Below the pieces are notes generated by a model. It was given only the letters and a program-made list of their open reading frames with translations, ran no database searches and had not been told where the DNA came from. From assembly GCA_016777005.1 (NCBI GenBank), contig JADHSF010000003.1, positions 1-64,000 on the forward strand: 64,000 nt of DNA. Reading direction: 5' to 3'. The DNA comes from SAR86 cluster bacterium. Lineage in GTDB: Bacteria; Pseudomonadota; Gammaproteobacteria; Magnimaribacterales; Magnimaribacteraceae. A program made the position numbers and the translations under genes. Position 1 is the first letter of the stretch, and every line of letters begins with the position of its first letter. Positions 17,606 through 25,816 of the stretch are shown piece by piece.

Positions 17606-18865
17606 CTATTTCCTTTTCATTGACTCAAAGAATTCGGCATTAGTTTTATAATCTTTAAGCTTATCTAATACCCACTCCATAGCAGCGGTGTCGTCCATTT
17701 CATTGAGAAGCTTTCTCAATACAGTGATATTCCTTAGTTCAGTATCAGAGGTAAGGAGGTCTTCCCTTCTGGTACCAGTCTTTCTGACATTGATAGCCGG
17801 AAATACTCTCTTTTCTGCAATCTTTCTATCAAGATTTATCTCTGAGTTACCAGTGCCTTTAAACTCTTCGAATATCACTTCGTCCATTCTTGAACCTGTA
17901 TCAATTAAAGCAGTTGCGATAATGGACAAACTTCCACCACCTTCAATATTTCTAGCAGCACCAAAGAACCTTTTCGGTTTTTGCAATGCATTTGCATCTA
18001 CACCACCGGTCAAGATCTTTCCTGAAGCAGCTTGAGTTGAGTTGTAAGCTCTTGCAAGACGAGTAATAGAATCAAGAAGGATAACTACATCATGCTTGTG
18101 TTCAACTAATCTTCTGGCTTTGTTAATTGCCATCTCAGCAACCTGAACATGACGAGTAGGAGCTTCATCAAAAGTACTTGCAATGACCTCTCCCTTGACT
18201 GAGCGTTTCATTTCTGTAACTTCTTCAGGCCTTTCATCTACAAGCAGGACCATAATTTTACATTCTGGATTATTGCGTTCTATTGAGTGAGCTATACTTT
18301 GAAGTAGTAATGTTTTTCCCGCCTTGGGTGGCGATACTATTAAAGACCTCTGCCCTTTACCCGTTGGCGCAGTAAGATCAATGACTCTAGAAGATAGATC
18401 TTCGGTGCTGCCAGTGCCTAATTCGAAAAGCATTCTCTCATCAGGAAAAAGAGGCGTTAGATTTTCAAAGGATGGTTTATTTTTAGTTTTGTCCGGTTCT
18501 TCGTAGTTAATTTCTTCAATTTTCAAAATTGCAAAGTATCTCTCACCATCTTTGGGTGATCTAATTTTTCCTTTGATCGTATCTCCCGTTCTCAGACCAA
18601 AACGTCTAATTTGACTCGGAGAAACATATATATCATCAGGGCCTGCCAAATAAGAGGCATCCGGTGATCTTAGAAAACCAAAACCATCTTGAAGAATTTC
18701 GAGGACTCCTTCGCCTTCGATATCTTCACCACTCTTGGCTTTGCTTTTAAGTATTCCAAATATTATATCTTGTCTTTTTGCTCGAGAAGCATTTTCTACT
18801 CCACAGTCTTCGCCCAGAGTAATGAGCTCTTCAACGGGCATTCTTTTTAGTTCTATTAGTTGCAT
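17606..18865 (-). CDS. rho: Transcription termination factor Rho
   Basis: Hexameric RNA-dependent ATPase that terminates transcription. It has the N-terminal helical Rho_N domain ([18 protein letters not shown]), the cold-shock-like RNA-binding domain with [13 protein letters not shown], Walker A SPPKAGKT, Walker [17 protein letters not shown], and the R-loop region [14 protein letters not shown]. The 419-aa length is canonical. It lies 91 bp downstream of trxA on the same strand, the usual trxA-rho order. The leader holds two small hairpins. Rho may carry extra weight here because most convergent genes lack space for intrinsic terminators. Confidence 0.97.
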   Translation of the reverse strand: MQLIELKRMPVEELITLGEDCGVENASRAKRQDIIFGILKSKAKSGEDIEGEGVLEILQDGFGFLRSPDASYLAGPDDIYVSPSQIRRFGLRTGDTIKGKIRSPKDGERYFAILKIEEINYEEPDKTKNKPSFENLTPLFPDERMLFELGTGSTEDLSSRVIDLTAPTGKGQRSLIVSPPKAGKTLLLQSIAHSIERNNPECKIMVLLVDERPEEVTEMKRSVKGEVIASTFDEAPTRHVQVAEMAINKARRLVEHKHDVVILLDSITRLARAYNSTQAASGKILTGGVDANALQKPKRFFGAARNIEGGGSLSIIATALIDTGSRMDEVIFEEFKGTGNSEINLDRKIAEKRVFPAINVRKTGTRREDLLTSDTELRNITVLRKLLNEMDDTAAMEWVLDKLKDYKTNAEFFESMKRK

Positions 18866-18899
18866 GAATAAGGATTAGTGCGTGAATGAAGGGGTTGAC

Positions 18900-18936
18900 C
18901 GAAGAAACTTCGATAAGCCAATACTAACCTTGTTAG
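18900..18936 (-). promoter_or_regulatory. Two short hairpins in the rho leader
   Basis: Between trxA and rho are two perfect 5-bp stems with 3-nt loops: 18900-18912 (CGAAG/CTTCG) and 18924-18936 (CTAAC/GTTAG). Neither is followed by a T-run, so they are not classical terminators. rho leaders are autoregulated in other bacteria; a role here is inference. Confidence 0.3.
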
Positions 18937-18956
18937 AAATTAGAGTCTAGTGTTTT

Positions 18957-19277
18957 CTATATGTTAGATTCAATAAAATCCGTTAATTGAGTTTTACTTA
19001 GAGCTCCCACCTGTTGTGCTATCAGTTCACCACCTTTAAAAATTGCCAAAGTGGGAATACTCATGACATTCTGTTGAGCTGCTGAATTCTGATTTGCATC
19101 CACATCCAATTTGCCAACCTTTAATTTATCTGAAAATTCTATAGCCAATTCTTCGACAATTGGTCCAACCATCTTGCAAGGCCCGCACCATGTAGCCCAA
19201 TAGTCTACTAATACAGGTTTATCGGATGCATTAACTTCTGTCTCGAAATTATCATCTGTCAATGTGACAACATTCAT
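18957..19277 (-). CDS. trxA: Thioredoxin
   Basis: Cytoplasmic dithiol reductant. The active site WCGPC occupies residues 30-34 within DYWATWCGPCKMVGP, with the buried Asp (residue 25), the cis-Pro loop MSIPTLAIF and the C-terminal helix all present. The 106-aa length is standard. A strong AAGGAG ribosome site lies 6 nt upstream, and a good promoter lies about 60-80 bp upstream. It precedes rho, a conserved pairing. Confidence 0.97.
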   Translation of the reverse strand: MNVVTLTDDNFETEVNASDKPVLVDYWATWCGPCKMVGPIVEELAIEFSDKLKVGKLDVDANQNSAAQQNVMSIPTLAIFKGGELIAQQVGALSKTQLTDFIESNI

Positions 19278-19332
19278 AGGTACTCCTTGGAATTTGTAAA
19301 TGGGTTTTTAGTTAGAATCATTATCCGTATAC

Positions 19333-19361
19333 ATTATTAGGTCTAAACTAAAAATTTTCAA
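19333..19361 (-). promoter_or_regulatory. Candidate sigma-70 promoter for trxA-rho
   Basis: On the minus strand, TTGAAA (19356-19361) and AATAAT (19333-19338) are separated by exactly 17 bp, each matching the consensus at five of six positions. It lies just past the ilvD stop, so trxA-rho can be transcribed independently of ilvD. Confidence 0.55.
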
Positions 19362-19372
19362 CACCCAAAAGA

Positions 19373-21046
19373 TTATTTTTTAGTTGTAACAGCGCCTTCA
19401 GATGCAGAGGTAACCAAAGATCTATACTTATCTAAAACCCCGCCTTCTTCATCAGCAACCGGACAAACCCAAATATCTTTTCTTTTTTTGATTTCCTGCT
19501 CAGATAAATCAAGATTTATTAAATTTGTTTCAGCATCAATAGAGATAAAATCACCATCTTTTATAAAAGCGATTGGCCCCCCATCGAATGCTTCCGGTGT
19601 GATGTGACCCACCACAAAACCATGTGTACCTCCTGAGAATCTACCATCAGTCAGAAATGCAACTTTGTCTCCCAACCCTTTGCCCATAATTGCAGAAGTA
19701 GGACTGAGCATCTCTCTCATTCCAGGGGCCCCTCTAGGTCCTTCATATCTGATCACTAGAACATCACCTTCGGTGACTTGATTAGATAAAATACCTTGCA
19801 TAGCAGATTCCTCAGAGTCATAGACTTTTGCTTTCCCTTCGAACCTTAAACCTTCTTTACCTGATATCTTAGCGACTGCACCTTGTGGTGCTAAATTTCC
19901 GTAAAGTATTCTCAAATGGCTATCAGCTTTTATGGGATTTCCTACTTCTCTAACAATTTCTTGATTGGCAGGATAAGTGTCACAGTTCGATAGATTTTCT
20001 TCTAAAGACTTTCCTGTAACAGTCATTTGACTGCCATCAATTAAACCCTCTTCCAGCATGCCTTTCATCAAAGGTACAATGCCTCCAATTTCAATCAATT
20101 CAGACATAAGAAAATTTCCACTAGGTCTCAAATCAGCCAAAACAGGAGTTCTTTTTCCTATTCTTTCAAAATCATTTAAATTCAAATTAACTTTTGCCTC
20201 ATGGGCTATTGCAAGTAAATGTAAGACGGCATTGGTAGATCCACCCAATGCTATGACTACCGCAATTGCATTTTCGAAAGCAGCTTTAGTCATAATATCT
20301 CTGGGTTTTATATCCTCTGTTATCAAATGCATCATCGCCTCACCTGCGCTCAATGAGTCATCTAATTTACTAGATGAAATAGCTTCCTGTGCTGAACTAT
20401 TAGGTAAGCTCATTCCCAATGCTTCAATGGCTGAAGCCATAGTATTTGCGGTGTACATTCCTCCACAAGATCCCGGTCCAGGAATAGCTGAAGATTCAAT
20501 ATCCAAAAGTTCAATATCTGACAATGAACCTTCTGAATGTTTCCCAACAGCCTCGAATACAGATACTACGTCAGTTCTATTCAATCCTGGTTTGATACTT
20601 CCACCATAAACAAAGATTGAAGGTCTATTTAGCCTCGCCATTGCCATCAAACAAGCTGGCATATTCTTATCACAACCGCCTATTGTGATGAGACCATCAA
20701 ATCCCTGACCACCAACAACTGTTTCAATTGAGTCTGCAATAACTTCCCTTGATACAAGAGAATATCTCATCCCTTTCGTGCCCATTGATATTCCATCTGA
20801 AACAGTAATAGTATTAAATATAACTGCCTTAGATCCTACTGAATTTGCTCCTAGAGCAGCAGATTCGGCAAGCTTATCTATATGCATATTACATGGCGTC
20901 ACCATACTCCATGTAGAAGCTATACCAACTTGTGGCTTCTTAAAGTCTTCCGATTCAAAGCCTACTGCCCGCAACATGGCCCTAGAGGGTGCCTGTTCTG
21001 GACCGTCAACTATCTCAGAAGAATATTTTCTTTTATCTTTTGACAT
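19373..21046 (-). CDS. ilvD: Dihydroxy-acid dehydratase
   Basis: Fe-S enzyme that dehydrates dihydroxy acids to the 2-oxo acid precursors of valine and isoleucine, completing the pathway begun by ilvIHC at 0.9-4.2 kb. Cluster-ligand cysteines are visible: C52 (TPCNMHI), C125 ([10 protein letters not shown]) and the Cys of [15 protein letters not shown]. At 557 aa and with the GSCGGM form, it resembles the shorter plant/mycobacterial-type enzymes reported to carry a [2Fe-2S] cluster more than the 616-aa E. coli form (inference). It is separated from yejF by 37 bp. Confidence 0.95.
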   Translation of the reverse strand: MSKDKRKYSSEIVDGPEQAPSRAMLRAVGFESEDFKKPQVGIASTWSMVTPCNMHIDKLAESAALGANSVGSKAVIFNTITVSDGISMGTKGMRYSLVSREVIADSIETVVGGQGFDGLITIGGCDKNMPACLMAMARLNRPSIFVYGGSIKPGLNRTDVVSVFEAVGKHSEGSLSDIELLDIESSAIPGPGSCGGMYTANTMASAIEALGMSLPNSSAQEAISSSKLDDSLSAGEAMMHLITEDIKPRDIMTKAAFENAIAVVIALGGSTNAVLHLLAIAHEAKVNLNLNDFERIGKRTPVLADLRPSGNFLMSELIEIGGIVPLMKGMLEEGLIDGSQMTVTGKSLEENLSNCDTYPANQEIVREVGNPIKADSHLRILYGNLAPQGAVAKISGKEGLRFEGKAKVYDSEESAMQGILSNQVTEGDVLVIRYEGPRGAPGMREMLSPTSAIMGKGLGDKVAFLTDGRFSGGTHGFVVGHITPEAFDGGPIAFIKDGDFISIDAETNLINLDLSEQEIKKRKDIWVCPVADEEGGVLDKYRSLVTSASEGAVTTKK

Positions 21047-21083
21047 AAATTAATTATAAATTACAAATCTATCAACTTATAGC

Positions 21084-22676
21084 TTAGGCTATCGAAGCGG
21101 CTAATAGTTCTTTTGTATATTCGTGCATTGGAGACTCAAATAATTCTTCTGTTAAACCTTCTTCAACAATATTTCCGTCTTTCATTACATAAACACGGTC
21201 AGATAAGAATCTGATCACTTTCAAATCATGACTAATGCAAAGGTAGGCAAGTCCGAGTCTAGACTGTAGACCCTTCAAGAGATCTAGTATCTGCATTTGA
21301 ATAGAAACATCTAAAGCAGATGTTGGTTCGTCTAGTAAGATCAATTTAGGTTCCAATATTATTGCTCTTGCAATAGCCACTCTTTGCCTTTGTCCTCCAG
21401 AAAGCTCATGAGGAAATCGCGAAAATGATGATGGATCTAATTCAACATCTTTTAGAGCTTTTAATATCTTTTCATTTCTACTTGATTTACTCAGAGATGG
21501 TTCATGCACTTTAAGGCCTTCACCAATAATCTCTCCAATTGTCATCCTAGGAGAAAGAGATCCAAAAGGATCTTGAAAGACTATTTGAAAATCCTTTTTA
21601 TACTTTCTTGTTTCACTAGTACTTAACTTATTGATATCTTTGTTATCAAAAACTATTAGCCCATCGGACTCTTCAATTCCAAGCAGAGCTCTTGCTAAAG
21701 AAGATTTACCAGAGCCAGATTCTCCCACTAGTCCAGTCGTTGTCCCAGAAAATATATTAATGTCTACTTTTTTGACTGCATTCAAATATTCGGTAACCTG
21801 ACCAAGAAAATTTTTCTTAATCGGATAATTAATATCAACGTTTTTAGCCTCTAGAAGGATAGCTTCTTGTTTATTTTCAGATTCTTTTTTTCCAGGAATA
21901 GAATTCAAAAGCTTTATAGTATAAGGGTGCTTAGGATTATCAAATAAAGCTTTTACTTCTCCGGATTCAACTATTTTTCCATCTTTCATAACGCAAACTT
22001 CGTCAGAAAATCTTTTAACTATATTGAGATCATGGGTGATGAAGAGTATCGACATACCAAATTCTGATTGAAGCTCAGATAACAATTCAAGTAATGCTTT
22101 CTCAACAGTGACATCAAGAGCCGTAGTGGGTTCATCGGCAATTAAGAGTTCTGGTTCATTCGCCAGAGCCATCGCGATCATAATTCTTTGCCTCTGACCT
22201 CCAGATAATTGATGCGGATATGAGTCAACTTTTTTTTCTGGGTCAGGAATCTTAACCTTTTTGAGAAGATCTAAGGTCCTTTCTCTAGCTTTATCTGTAC
22301 TCAATTTTCTGTGAATTATCAGCGTCTCATCTATTTGAAAACCAACTTTCTGATAAGGATTCAAAGATGTCATAGGCTCTTGAAAGATCATTGATACTTT
22401 ATTTCCCCTTAAAGAAGTCAAAAACTTTTTAGGAGAGTCGAGGATTTCTTTATCTTCAAATTTTATCGAAGCATCTGCAGAATACCTTACAGTTCCTTCG
22501 GGCAGGAGTTGAAGTATTGATAAAGCAGTAACTGATTTTCCAGAACCTGATTCGCCAACAATGGAGAGGGTCTTTCCTTTTTCAATAGCAAAAGAAATAT
22601 TATCGACTGCCCTAAAGATTTTATCTTTAGATTCAAAGTCTACGATGAGATTATTTACTTCTATTATGTTACCCAC
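21084..22676 (-). CDS. Tandem ABC transporter ATPase, YejF-type (peptide/nickel family)
   Basis: A fusion of two OppD/OppF-like ATPase domains in 530 aa. Domain 1 has Walker A GESGSGKS (41-48) and signature LSGGQRQR before LLIADEPTTALD; domain 2 repeats GESGSGKS and LSGGQRQR before LILLDEPTSALD. Both look catalytically intact. YejF energises uptake of microcin-C-like peptides with YejABE, but no permease or binding-protein gene is nearby. It starts at GTG, overlapping the copper chaperone gene by 8 bp, so the two are probably co-translated. The substrate is unknown. Confidence 0.88.
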   Translation of the reverse strand: MGNIIEVNNLIVDFESKDKIFRAVDNISFAIEKGKTLSIVGESGSGKSVTALSILQLLPEGTVRYSADASIKFEDKEILDSPKKFLTSLRGNKVSMIFQEPMTSLNPYQKVGFQIDETLIIHRKLSTDKARERTLDLLKKVKIPDPEKKVDSYPHQLSGGQRQRIMIAMALANEPELLIADEPTTALDVTVEKALLELLSELQSEFGMSILFITHDLNIVKRFSDEVCVMKDGKIVESGEVKALFDNPKHPYTIKLLNSIPGKKESENKQEAILLEAKNVDINYPIKKNFLGQVTEYLNAVKKVDINIFSGTTTGLVGESGSGKSSLARALLGIEESDGLIVFDNKDINKLSTSETRKYKKDFQIVFQDPFGSLSPRMTIGEIIGEGLKVHEPSLSKSSRNEKILKALKDVELDPSSFSRFPHELSGGQRQRVAIARAIILEPKLILLDEPTSALDVSIQMQILDLLKGLQSRLGLAYLCISHDLKVIRFLSDRVYVMKDGNIVEEGLTEELFESPMHEYTKELLAASIA

Positions 22677-23106
22677 GAGTCTGTACTAAAAAATTAAAAT
22701 TAATTGAGTCTCCATCAATTAATGAGAATGAACAAGGGAGATATTTGGAGTCAAATCCATTTAACCCCCAAAACATTATATGTTTTCCCCCCGGTACAAA
22801 AATGGTACTAGATTGAGATTCTAAAATAACAGAATCAGGCTTTGTCATCTTCATTAAACCCTCAGCATTGATTGTAGTTTCATGAATCTCTGCCCTTATT
22901 GGAGAGCAATCAATTGAGAGTATCTCAATATTTTCATCTGACTTATTGACGATACTTAAATATCCGCTTGTCATCATGGATCCTTTTAAGGGTACATATA
23001 AATGAGCATCCTTTATAATAAGTTTAACAGGGGATATTTCGGCGCAGCTTATAACAATGAAAGAAAAGGTAATTACAAAAAAAACTTTAAAAAATTTATT
23101 ATTCAT
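22669..23106 (-). CDS. PCu(A)C family copper chaperone, lipoprotein
   Basis: Periplasmic Cu(I) chaperone that supplies the CuA site of cytochrome c oxidase in studied bacteria. A signal sequence ends in a probable lipobox VISC with Cys21, so it is likely membrane-anchored. The copper motif His...Met...HxM is seen as H75, M85/M87, H109 and M111 (KHIMFWGL), with 21 residues between M87 and H109 as in the family. Its first 50 bp overlap head-to-head with the nDsbD gene on the other strand. Confidence 0.87.
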   Translation of the reverse strand: MNNKFFKVFFVITFSFIVISCAEISPVKLIIKDAHLYVPLKGSMMTSGYLSIVNKSDENIEILSIDCSPIRAEIHETTINAEGLMKMTKPDSVILESQSSTIFVPGGKHIMFWGLNGFDSKYLPCSFSLIDGDSINFNFLVQTRG

Positions 23107-23527
23107 TACTTATTGTGTATTCCATATTGTAAATATTTCTGCTGAACAAAGCTTTTTAAGTGAATTATCAAAAGAAAAAATTCCTTCAGCTGATGAGGCA
23201 TTTATTTTTGAGGCCTACAGGGAACAACATTCAGGCATCATACTGTCATGGGTCATGAAAGAAAACTGCTTTCTTTACAAAGATAAATTTGAAATTTCCG
23301 TAACGCCTTCATCTAATTTATCAATTAAGACCTTGGGGGAAGCTAAAAGAATAGACGATATTTATTTTGGAGAGGTAGACGTTTACTTCAATTCAGTTAG
23401 GAAAGAATTAAACTTTGAACTTGGTAGTGAATTTATAAATATTTCCTATCAGGGATGTAATGCTCAAGGGTTTTGCTATCCAGTCATTACTAAAAGAATT
23501 GATATGAAAGAAATAGATTATTTATAA
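23057..23527 (+). CDS. Stand-alone DsbD N-terminal domain (nDsbD-like)
   Basis: A periplasmic immunoglobulin-fold thiol domain equal to only the alpha domain of DsbD. A signal peptide (about residues 1-29) precedes a region that aligns with E. coli nDsbD: ADEAFIFEAY, ENCFLYKDKFEI, YFGEVDVY. The redox pair is C134 and C140 in YQGCNAQGFCYP, the same six-residue spacing as C103/C109. The eight-helix membrane domain and thioredoxin domain are missing, and only 58 bp separate its stop from aroQ. In pseudomonads full-length dsbD precedes aroQ-accBC, so this looks like a shortened remnant that kept its reading frame. Confidence 0.85.
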   Translation: MKEKVITKKTLKNLLFITYCVFHIVNISAEQSFLSELSKEKIPSADEAFIFEAYREQHSGIILSWVMKENCFLYKDKFEISVTPSSNLSIKTLGEAKRIDDIYFGEVDVYFNSVRKELNFELGSEFINISYQGCNAQGFCYPVITKRIDMKEIDYL

Positions 23528-23585
23528 TTTTACCTTTTTTTTTAATTTCATTTAAAATCGTCCAAAATCTACAAATTTCATTGAT

Positions 23586-24023
23586 ATGACTAAATACATG
23601 CTACTTAATGGACCAAACTTAAATCTCTTAGGTACTAGAGAACCTGAGATTTATGGTTCAGAAACATTACAAGACATAGAAACAAACCTACTTGCTATAG
23701 CTAAAGAAGAGAATTGTGATCTCATTTGTCATCAAAGTAATGCTGAACATGAGCTTGTAGATTTAGTTCATTCAGCAAGAGAAGAGGAAGTTAAATGTAT
23801 AATTATCAATCCAGGAGCGCTTACTCATAGCAGCATCGCTCTTAGGGATGCATTATCTGGTGTAGGCATACCATTTATAGAAATACACATCTCTAATATC
23901 TACGCTAGAGAAGATTTCAGACAAGTGTCATATTTATCAGATATTGCTCAGGGCGTTATTTCTGGTTTAGGGATTGAAGGATATGAGCTAGCTTTAAAAA
24001 CAGCTTTTAAAAAGTTTAAATAA
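23586..24023 (+). CDS. aroQ: 3-dehydroquinate dehydratase, type II
   Basis: Shikimate-pathway dodecameric enzyme that converts 3-dehydroquinate to 3-dehydroshikimate. Family motifs are LNGPNLNLLGTREPEIYG, with the catalytic Arg and Tyr, NPGALTHSSIALRDAL and EIHISNIYAREDFR. The 145-aa length is typical. It starts the conserved aroQ-accB-accC cluster and is followed by accB after 10 bp. Confidence 0.97.
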   Translation: MTKYMLLNGPNLNLLGTREPEIYGSETLQDIETNLLAIAKEENCDLICHQSNAEHELVDLVHSAREEEVKCIIINPGALTHSSIALRDALSGVGIPFIEIHISNIYAREDFRQVSYLSDIAQGVISGLGIEGYELALKTAFKKFK

Positions 24024-24033
24024 GGGGAGAAAA

Positions 24034-24480
24034 ATGGATATAAGAAAAGTAAAAAAACTAATAGAAATGTTAGAGAATTCAAATTTAGAGGAAATCGAAA
24101 TTCAAGAAGGAGAAGAATCTGTAAGACTTGTTAAAAGCCATGGGGCGACTCAGGCAACAGCCCAATCAATTATCTTACCGCAAGAAGCTTCAGTTCAAGC
24201 TAGCGAAGATAGCAACCAAGGAGATGATGAAATTCTTAAAGAAGGAAATTTAATTAACTCCCCTATGGTTGGAACTTTTTATGCGTCGGCGTCTCCGGGA
24301 GCGAAACCATTTATTTCAGTTGGAGATCTAGTGGCCGAGGGTGATGTAGTTTGCATAGTAGAAGCCATGAAAATGATGAATGAGATCAAATCTGAATTTT
24401 CAGGAACTGTACTTTCTGTAAATGTAGAAAATTCAGAGCCAGTAGAATATGGTCAATCTCTTTTTGAAATTTCTAAATAA
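24034..24480 (+). CDS. accB: Biotin carboxyl carrier protein of acetyl-CoA carboxylase
   Basis: Carries biotin between the carboxylase and transferase of acetyl-CoA carboxylase, the committed step of fatty acid synthesis. The biotinylated lysine is K113 in EAMKMMNE. An N-terminal helix, a flexible Gln/Ala/Ser-rich linker (35-65), and the biotinyl domain with thumb-like [18 protein letters not shown] follow one another. The ribosome site GGGGAG is adjacent. Its TAA overlaps the accC ATG (TAATG). Confidence 0.97.
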   Translation: MDIRKVKKLIEMLENSNLEEIEIQEGEESVRLVKSHGATQATAQSIILPQEASVQASEDSNQGDDEILKEGNLINSPMVGTFYASASPGAKPFISVGDLVAEGDVVCIVEAMKMMNEIKSEFSGTVLSVNVENSEPVEYGQSLFEISK

Positions 24481-25814
24481 TGATTAATAAACTTTTAATC
24501 GCCAATAGAGGTGAAATAGCTTTACGTATTTTGAGGGCAGCAAAAGAGTTAAAGATACCTACAGTTGCAGCTTACTCCGAAGCAGACAAAGATCTGATGC
24601 ATGTCAAGATGGCAGATGAATCTATTTGTATTGGTCCAGCCGACTCTACTCAGAGTTATTTAAATATTCCAGCAATAATTAGTGCTATGGAACTTTCGGG
24701 TGCCGATGGCGTTCATCCAGGATACGGTTTTCTATCTGAAAACCCTGACTTTGCAGAAAAAGTTGAGAAGAGTGGCTTCGATTTTGTTGGTCCCCCTGCA
24801 TCTGTAATAAGAATGATGGGTAATAAGATTTCAGCAAAGGAATTTGCTTTGAATTCTGGTTTACCTATAGTTCCAGGTTCAAGTGGACCAATAGGTCAAG
24901 ATACACATAAAAAAGCTGAAGAAATTGGATACCCTGTAATAATAAAAGCAGCCTCAGGCGGCGGCGGAAGAGGTATGAGGATAGTTTATTCTGCAGATGA
25001 ATTAGATAATGCAATTGAGCTAACACAGCAAGAATCAGCAGTCGCTTTTGGTGATTCAACTGTTTATCTTGAGAAATTCCTTGAAAGTCCTAGACACATA
25101 GAAGTTCAAGTTTTAGCCGACAGGCACGGGAATGTCCTTCATTTGGGAGATAGGGACTGTTCGATGCAAAGAAGGCATCAGAAGGTTATCGAAGAAGCTC
25201 CTGCTATGGGAATCAAAGAAAATAAAAGACAAGAAATATATGCTCAATGTATAGAGGCTTGTCGTCAATTAAATTATACGAGTGCAGGAACTTTTGAATT
25301 TTTATATGAAAATGATAATTTTTACTTCATAGAGATGAATACAAGAATCCAAGTTGAGCATCCTGTAACGGAAAGTGTTACTGGGCTTGATTTAGTTAAA
25401 CTTCAATTAAGGATTGCCAGAGATGAAGAGTTAAAAATTAAACAAGATGATATTGTCCTTAAAGGTCATGCTATTGAATGCAGAATAAATGCTGAAAACT
25501 CAGAAACTTATTTGCCTTCACCAGGTAAAATCCTTGAATATCATGCACCAGGAGGTATTGGAGTAAGAATGGACTCGCATTTATATAAAGATTACACGGT
25601 TCCTCCTTACTATGATTCACTTATTGCTAAAGTGATATGCAGGGCAAATGATAGAGAAGATGCAAGAGCAAGACTAGAAAGAGCATTAGATGAAATGTAC
25701 GTTTTAGGAATAGATACAAATTTAGACATGCATAGAAAGTTGATTAAAGATCCCAACTTCATAAATGGAACTTTCAATATAAATTATCTGGAAAACCTCA
25801 ATAAGGATAAATAA
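24480..25814 (+). CDS. accC: Biotin carboxylase subunit of acetyl-CoA carboxylase
   Basis: ATP-grasp enzyme that carboxylates biotin on AccB. It begins [19 protein letters not shown], with the Gly-rich ATP-lid [10 protein letters not shown], the catalytic region [17 protein letters not shown] and the C-terminal carboxylase domain with [10 protein letters not shown]. The 444-aa length is normal. It is translationally coupled to accB by a 1-bp overlap and is followed by leuS after 2 bp, so fatty acid and leucyl-tRNA synthesis genes may share a transcript. Confidence 0.97.
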   Translation: MINKLLIANRGEIALRILRAAKELKIPTVAAYSEADKDLMHVKMADESICIGPADSTQSYLNIPAIISAMELSGADGVHPGYGFLSENPDFAEKVEKSGFDFVGPPASVIRMMGNKISAKEFALNSGLPIVPGSSGPIGQDTHKKAEEIGYPVIIKAASGGGGRGMRIVYSADELDNAIELTQQESAVAFGDSTVYLEKFLESPRHIEVQVLADRHGNVLHLGDRDCSMQRRHQKVIEEAPAMGIKENKRQEIYAQCIEACRQLNYTSAGTFEFLYENDNFYFIEMNTRIQVEHPVTESVTGLDLVKLQLRIARDEELKIKQDDIVLKGHAIECRINAENSETYLPSPGKILEYHAPGGIGVRMDSHLYKDYTVPPYYDSLIAKVICRANDREDARARLERALDEMYVLGIDTNLDMHRKLIKDPNFINGTFNINYLENLNKDK

Positions 25815-25816
25815 AA

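Noticed and set aside
20058-20609. Long plus-strand open frame of 183 codons
   Set aside because: It is antisense within ilvD, a strongly conserved gene; the encoded sequence has no recognisable domain.
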